The position numbers were made by a program, and so were the translations under genes. A stretch of DNA of 10,215 nt, from assembly GCA_947097535.1 (NCBI GenBank), contig CAMURM010000031.1:1-10215 (forward strand), read 5' to 3'. Source of the DNA: an uncultured Selenomonas sp. GTDB taxonomy: Bacteria; Bacillota; Negativicutes; Selenomonadales; Selenomonadaceae. How positions within the stretch are numbered: position 1 is the stretch's first letter; the number at the start of each line of letters is the position of its first letter. The notes beneath the pieces are model-generated. The model did not search any database and had not been told where the DNA came from. It saw nothing but the letters and a program-made list of their open reading frames with translations. Of the stretch, positions 6,391-10,215 are shown piece by piece.

Positions 6391-7122
6391 TTACCCCTCC
6401 CCGCCGGCGATTTCAATGGCTTCCTGCAAATCGAGCGCGCCCGTGTAGATGGATTTCCCGACGATCACGCCGGCGATGCCCTCGCCTTCCAGAGCCTTCA
6501 GGCGGCGGATGTCCGAGAGGGATTTCACGCCGCCCGAGGCGATGACGGCAGCGCCGCTTTCCTTCGCGAGGGCGACCGTCGCCTCGGCGTTTACGCCCGC
6601 CAAAGTGCCGTCGCGCGAAATATCGGTGTAGATGATCGTGCGGACGCCCGCCTTGACCATGCGCAGCGCGAGCTCACCCGCCTCCACATCGCCCGAGACG
6701 CCCCAGCCGTCGACGGCGACGATGCCGTCTTTGGCGTCGATGCCCACGACGATGCGCTCCTCGTACTTCCGGCATGCCTCTTCCACGAGGGCGGGCTCCT
6801 GCACCGCCACGGAGCCGAGGATCACGCGCTCGACCCCCAGCGCTAGCACGGCGTCGATGTTTTCCAGCGAGCGGATGCCGCCGCCCAATTCGACAGGAAT
6901 ATCGACGCTCTTCATGATGCGCTCGACGGTATCAAGGTTCACGGGCTTCTTTGCCAGAGCGCCGTCGAGGTCGACGAGGTGCAGGAAGCGCGCGCCGGCA
7001 CTCTGCCACTTGAGCGCCATTTCTTCCGGCCAATCGGAAAAAACAGTTTCCTTCGCAAAATCCCCTTTGAACAGGCGCACACATTTTCCATCTCTTATAT
7101 CAATCGCCGGAATGATGAGCAT
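6391..7122 (-). CDS. hisA: ProFAR isomerase HisA
   Basis: This is the 1-(5-phosphoribosyl)-5-[(5-phosphoribosylamino)methylideneamino]imidazole-4-carboxamide isomerase, an Amadori-type step making PRFAR for HisFH. At 243 aa it is a full-length single (beta/alpha)8 barrel. Catalytic Asp8 is in LIIPAID and Asp129 in VVGIDAKDG. The HisA-type TDISRDGT (166-173) separates it from HisF. ELGGGIRS (78-85) and VIASGGVKS (193-201) are the two phosphate-binding loops of the half barrels. The ATG at 7122 has AGGAGG (7136-7131) 8 nt upstream, overlapping the hisH stop. There is no sign of the PriA (TrpF-like) bifunctional form known from actinobacteria, though residues alone cannot exclude it. Confidence 0.97.
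   Translation of the reverse strand: MLIIPAIDIRDGKCVRLFKGDFAKETVFSDWPEEMALKWQSAGARFLHLVDLDGALAKKPVNLDTVERIMKSVDIPVELGGGIRSLENIDAVLALGVERVILGSVAVQEPALVEEACRKYEERIVVGIDAKDGIVAVDGWGVSGDVEAGELALRMVKAGVRTIIYTDISRDGTLAGVNAEATVALAKESGAAVIASGGVKSLSDIRRLKALEGEGIAGVIVGKSIYTGALDLQEAIEIAGGEG
6394..6402 (-). promoter_or_regulatory. Ribosome binding site of hisF inside the end of hisA
   Basis: GGGGAGGGG on the minus strand overlaps the last hisA codons. Its GGAGG core lies 6 nt before the ATG at 6389. It decides the hisF start and explains the Gly-rich end of HisA (GGEG). Confidence 0.65.
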
Positions 7123-7134
7123 ACCTTCCGCCTC

Positions 7135-7755
7135 CTATGCGTTCACGAAATTCTTCAGGATCGCGCTGCCGACAGCGCCCGATTTCTCGGGATGGAACTG
7201 GACGGCTTGGACATTCTCCTGCGCCACCGCCGCCGTGATGCGCTCGCCGTACGTCGTCTGCGCCGTGATGATCTGTGCGTCTTCGGGCACCGCGTGGTAG
7301 CTGTGGACGAAGTAGACGTAGGCGCCTTCCTGGATATCGCGGAAAAGCGCACTCTTTTCGCTCTTGCCGTTCGCTTCGTTAAATTCCAGCGAGTTCCATC
7401 CCATGTGCGGGATCTTGAGCTGCGGCGCCTCGATGCGGCGCACCCTGCCCGAAAAGACAGACAAGCCGGCAACGTCCGGCGATTCATCGCTGCCCTCGAA
7501 AAGTATCTGCAGGCCGACGCATATACCCAGAAGCGGCTTGCCCTCGCGAATCTCGCGCAGAATCACGGGGATCAGCCCCGTCGCTTCGAGGCGCTTCATG
7601 CAGTCGCCGAAAGCGCCGACTCCCGGCAGGACGAGCTTCTCCGCCTGCGCTATTTTTTCCGCCTCGTGCGTGACCTCCGCCTCGGCGCCGACATGGGCGA
7701 GCGCCTTTTCCACGCTGAAGAGGTTCCCCACGCCGTAATCAATGACCGCAATCAT
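7135..7755 (-). CDS. hisH: Imidazole glycerol phosphate synthase subunit HisH (glutaminase)
   Basis: This class I glutamine amidotransferase subunit hydrolyses glutamine and channels ammonia to HisF. The 206 aa protein is full length. Its catalytic triad is visible: Cys79 in GICVGLQ (77-83), and His188 and Glu190 in FHPEKSG (187-193). The oxyanion-strand region is PGVGAFG (44-50), and YFVHSYH (148-154) is the usual HisH motif. The N-terminus MIAVIDYGVGNLFSV is typical. I chose ATG at 7755 because AGGAGG (7767-7762) is 6 nt upstream. An open frame further upstream to 7902 only overlaps hisB and carries no family similarity. hisA follows after 12 nt. HisF, the obligate partner, is one gene further on. 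Confidence 0.97.
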   Translation of the reverse strand: MIAVIDYGVGNLFSVEKALAHVGAEAEVTHEAEKIAQAEKLVLPGVGAFGDCMKRLEATGLIPVILREIREGKPLLGICVGLQILFEGSDESPDVAGLSVFSGRVRRIEAPQLKIPHMGWNSLEFNEANGKSEKSALFRDIQEGAYVYFVHSYHAVPEDAQIITAQTTYGERITAAVAQENVQAVQFHPEKSGAVGSAILKNFVNA

Positions 7756-7761
7756 AGCCAG

Positions 7762-7767
7762 CCTCCT
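7762..7767 (-). promoter_or_regulatory. Ribosome binding site of hisH
   Basis: AGGAGG on the minus strand overlaps the hisB stop codon (TAG, 7768-7766) and lies 6 nt before the hisH ATG at 7755. It rules out the longer in-frame start at 7902. Confidence 0.75.
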
Positions 7768-8350
7768 ACAAAACGCCCTTGCTCGACGGCACGCCTTCGA
7801 CGCGCGGATCCCTGGCGACGGCAAGGCGCAGTGCATGGCCGAGCGCCTTGAAGATCGCCTCGATCTTATGATGTGTATTCCTGCCATAGAGCACCTTGAC
7901 ATGCAGCGTGATGCCTGCGTTGAAGGCGAAAGCTCGCAGAAACTCTTCCGTCAGCTCCGTATCGTAGCCGCCGACGGCGGGCGCCATCTCGCCCCCGTCG
8001 TAGACGAGGTAGGCTCTGCCGCTCAAGTCGAGCGCCGCGAAAGCGAGCGCTTCATCCATCGGCAGGTAGAAGGAGCCGTAGCGCGTCACGCCCGCCTTGT
8101 CACCGAGCGCTTCGCGAAATGCCTGCCCCAAAGCGATGCCGATGTCCTCGACCGAATGGTGTCCGTCCACCTCGATGTCGCCGTCGCAATGCACCTCTAA
8201 ATCGAACAGCCCGTGCACGGCAAAGAGTGTCAGCATGTGGTCGAAGAAGCCGATCCCCGTATCGACCGAGCACTGCCCCGTGCCGTCAAGCTCTATGCGA
8301 AGCGCGATATCCGTTTCCTTCGTCTTTCTCTGTACCTCGGCGTGGCGCAT
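7766..8350 (-). CDS. hisB: Imidazoleglycerol-phosphate dehydratase HisB (monofunctional)
   Basis: This manganese enzyme dehydrates IGP to imidazole-acetol phosphate. The protein is 194 aa, the length of the single-function enzyme, with no HAD-type histidinol-phosphatase domain as in E. coli HisB. Metal-binding and catalytic motifs are present: DTGIGFFDHML (30-40), DGHHSVEDIGIALGQA (62-77), MDEALA (98-103) and HHKIEAIFKALGHAL (160-174). It ends DPRVEGVPSSKGVL, the usual C-terminus. I chose ATG at 8350, giving MRHAEVQRKTKETDI, because the hisD stop lies just 1 nt upstream and the family begins here. A longer frame to 8458 would lie inside hisD. Only a weaker AGAGG about 10 nt upstream is seen, so translation is probably coupled to hisD. 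Confidence 0.96.
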   Translation of the reverse strand: MRHAEVQRKTKETDIALRIELDGTGQCSVDTGIGFFDHMLTLFAVHGLFDLEVHCDGDIEVDGHHSVEDIGIALGQAFREALGDKAGVTRYGSFYLPMDEALAFAALDLSGRAYLVYDGGEMAPAVGGYDTELTEEFLRAFAFNAGITLHVKVLYGRNTHHKIEAIFKALGHALRLAVARDPRVEGVPSSKGVL

Positions 8351-8351
8351 A

Positions 8352-9701
8352 TCAGTCCGTCCTCTCTTTGCTGCGAAGGCGCACGGCGTTGGCATGTGCA
8401 TGGAGACCCTCCGCCTCCGCGAGGCGCACGATGTCCGCTTCCACAGCAGCGAGCGCATCCTTCGTATAAGAAATGATGCTCGTGCGCTTCATGAAGGTCT
8501 CGACGTTGAGCACGGAGTAGAAGCGCGCCGTGCCGCCCGTCGGCAGCACATGATTGGGCCCCGCGAAGTAATCGCCCAAAGGCTCAGGCGAATAGGCGCC
8601 GAGGAACACGGCTCCCGCATGGCGCACATAGGGAAGCAGCTCGAACGGCTGCCGCGTCAGAAGCTCCATGTGCTCGGGTGCCGAGATGTTCGCATACTCC
8701 AAAGCCTCCATGATGTCGTCAGCGATGACGATCAGACCGTTGCTCTCGATGGACGCGCGGGCGATGCTTTCCCGCGGCAGCCCCCTGAGCTGCTCCTCGA
8801 CAAGCACCTCGACCTCATGCGCGAGCTTTTCGCTCGTCGTGATGAGGATGCTCGACGCCAGTGTGTCGTGCTCCGCCTGACTGAGCATGTCGGCTGCCGT
8901 ATAGGCGGGATCAGCCGAGTCGTCGGCGACGATGAGGATCTCGCTCGGACCCGCCAGCATGTCGATGTCGCAGTGACCGTAGACGGCTTTTTTCGCCAGC
9001 GTGACGAAGATGTTGCCCGGCCCCGTGATCTTGTCGACGCGCGGAATCGTCTGCGTGCCGTACGCCATGGCGGCGATCGCCTGCGCACCGCCGATCTTGT
9101 AAATCTTCGACACGCCCGCGATCTTCGCCGCAAGCAGCACATAGGGATTTATTTTGCCGTTTTTCGGCGGCACCATCATGATGATCTCGCCGACGCCCGC
9201 GACGGCGGCGGGCACGGCGTTCATGAGCACCGACGACGGGTACGCCGCCGTGCCGCCCGGCACATAGACGCCTGCGCGGTCGAGCGGTATCAGCGCCTGC
9301 CCGAGGATCGAGCCCTTCTCGCGGTACGTCAGCCACGATTTTGCCTTCTGCTCCTCGTGGTAGCTGCGCACGTTGCGCGCGGCTTTTTCTAAGGAAGCGA
9401 CGATCGCAGGGTCGGCGCTCTTTTCCGCTTCGGCGAACTCCGCTTCCGATACCTCGAAATCCGCAGGCGAGAAATCCGTGCCGTCGATGAGCTTCGTATA
9501 CTTGATGACGGCGTCGTCACCATGGCGGCGCACGTCCTCGACGATGCGCAGGGCGACCTCCGCCGCCGACAGATCGGCGCCGAAGATCTTCTTGTTCGCC
9601 TCGCGTATCTTAGGGCTGAGCTGCACCTCGTCGAAGGGCGGCTTCGTCAAAAGGCGCCGCATCTCGTCCTTGCCGAGCTCCCTTGCGTTCACGATCCTCA
9701 T
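8352..9701 (-). CDS. hisD: Histidinol dehydrogenase HisD
   Basis: This zinc enzyme oxidises L-histidinol to L-histidine in two NAD+-dependent steps, the end of the pathway. The protein is 449 aa, slightly longer than the common 425-435. By the family pattern the zinc ligands are Gln275 and His278 in LSQAEHD, Asp377 in LGDYFAG and His436 in GLHAHA. The catalytic Glu343-His344 pair is in APEHMEL. VYVPGGTAAYPSSVLM (145-160), KITGPGN (224-230) and DMLAGPSE (247-254) are further family signatures. The ATG at 9701 overlaps the hisG stop in an ATGA, with AAGGAAA upstream as ribosome site. hisB follows after 1 nt. In many Firmicutes hisC lies near here, but no room exists for it between hisD and hisB. 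Confidence 0.98.
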   Translation of the reverse strand: MRIVNARELGKDEMRRLLTKPPFDEVQLSPKIREANKKIFGADLSAAEVALRIVEDVRRHGDDAVIKYTKLIDGTDFSPADFEVSEAEFAEAEKSADPAIVASLEKAARNVRSYHEEQKAKSWLTYREKGSILGQALIPLDRAGVYVPGGTAAYPSSVLMNAVPAAVAGVGEIIMMVPPKNGKINPYVLLAAKIAGVSKIYKIGGAQAIAAMAYGTQTIPRVDKITGPGNIFVTLAKKAVYGHCDIDMLAGPSEILIVADDSADPAYTAADMLSQAEHDTLASSILITTSEKLAHEVEVLVEEQLRGLPRESIARASIESNGLIVIADDIMEALEYANISAPEHMELLTRQPFELLPYVRHAGAVFLGAYSPEPLGDYFAGPNHVLPTGGTARFYSVLNVETFMKRTSIISYTKDALAAVEADIVRLAEAEGLHAHANAVRLRSKERTD

Positions 9702-10215
9702 AGCTTTCCTTCCCCGCTTTCCAATACGCCGCGCAAATTCTCGACCAGACGATAGATGCGCTCAAACTTCAGCTTGTAGCTCACACGATTGACGATGAGC
9801 CGCGCCGTCGCATCCATGATGTGCGCGATCTCTTCGAGATTGTTCTCCTTCAGCGTCGTGCCCGTTTCCACGATGTCCACGATGCTCTCGGACAGACCCA
9901 CCAAAGGGCCGAGTTCGATGGAGCCGTTGAGCTTGATGTACTCCATCTGCATGCCTTTCTTCGTGAAAAACTGCTCGGCGATATGGGGAAACTTCGTGGC
10001 GACGCGCGTATGCGCATAATCCGTGAGCTTCGCGCGCTTCTCGCCCTTGTCCACCGCCATCATCAGATGGCATTTGCCGAAGCCGAGGTCAAGCACCTCG
10101 TAGACGTCCTGCTCTGCTTCCGCGAGGACGTCCTTGCCTATGACGCCGATGTCCGCCGCGCCGTATTCGACATACGTCGGCACGTCCGCCGTCTTCGCGA
10201 CGATGAAGCGAATCT
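9698..10215 (-). CDS. hisG: ATP phosphoribosyltransferase HisG, short form, C-terminal part (cut by window edge)
   Basis: This is the first enzyme of the histidine pathway, condensing ATP and PRPP to PR-ATP and PPi. The visible 171 codons begin IRFIVAKTADVPTYVEYGAADIG and contain the PRPP-binding loop DIVETGTTLKENNL (113-126 of the visible part). They end ESGEGKL without the C-terminal ACT-like regulatory domain of long HisG. The fragment plus about 40 missing residues fits the short form of about 210 aa, which by family knowledge needs HisZ as regulatory partner. hisZ is not in the window and would be expected upstream, beyond 10215. An in-frame GTG at 10183 is internal and not the start, because conserved sequence continues past it to the edge. 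The stop overlaps the hisD ATG by 4 nt. Confidence 0.95.
   Translation of the reverse strand, partial: IRFIVAKTADVPTYVEYGAADIGVIGKDVLAEAEQDVYEVLDLGFGKCHLMMAVDKGEKRAKLTDYAHTRVATKFPHIAEQFFTKKGMQMEYIKLNGSIELGPLVGLSESIVDIVETGTTLKENNLEEIAHIMDATARLIVNRVSYKLKFERIYRLVENLRGVLESGEGKL

Noticed and set aside
10171..10183. GTG at 10183 as the start of hisG.
   Set aside because: The conserved HisG sequence (RFIVAKTAD) continues upstream in frame to the window edge, so the gene is cut, not started there.

Overview
All eleven genes in this window read on the minus strand, so the biology runs from right to left. The DNA is GC-rich. It uses strong AGGAGG-type ribosome binding sites and has a pcrA-ligA gene pair, a short-form HisG and a CBS-domain family II pyrophosphatase. 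Together these point to a GC-rich Firmicute. My best guess is a Negativicute of the Selenomonas type, inferred from gene content and protein flavour only. There is no sign of phage, insertion sequences, CRISPR, tRNA or rRNA.

Right part (10215 to 4927): a compact histidine biosynthesis operon in the order hisG (5' end outside the window), hisD, hisB, hisH, hisA, hisF, hisIE. Neighbouring genes overlap by 4 nt or are 1 to 12 nt apart, so translation is probably coupled along the mRNA. The genes cover ATP phosphoribosyltransferase, the combined cyclohydrolase/pyrophosphohydrolase, the isomerase, both subunits of IGP synthase, the dehydratase and histidinol dehydrogenase. hisC, a histidinol-phosphate phosphatase and hisZ (the partner expected for a short HisG) are not seen here. 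A SagB-like nitroreductase of unknown substrate follows hisIE with overlapping reading frames and looks like the last gene of the operon.

Middle (4298 to 2439): after a 156 bp gap lies a manganese-dependent family II inorganic pyrophosphatase carrying an inserted CBS-DRTGG-CBS regulatory module. It has its own convincing sigma-A-type promoter (TTGCCT, 18 bp, TATAAT) and a leader of about 100 nt with interleaved inverted repeats. A clear hairpin terminator follows it.

Left part (2383 to 1): the UvrD/Rep-family helicase PcrA starts at a GTG codon just past that terminator. The first 37 codons of NAD-dependent DNA ligase LigA follow 7 nt after the pcrA stop, the arrangement common in Firmicutes.

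This is mostly a conserved housekeeping region. I do not see a previously undescribed system. The points most worth a second look are the nitroreductase coupled to hisIE, the leader of the pyrophosphatase gene, and the metabolic link between that enzyme and the PPi-producing his pathway.
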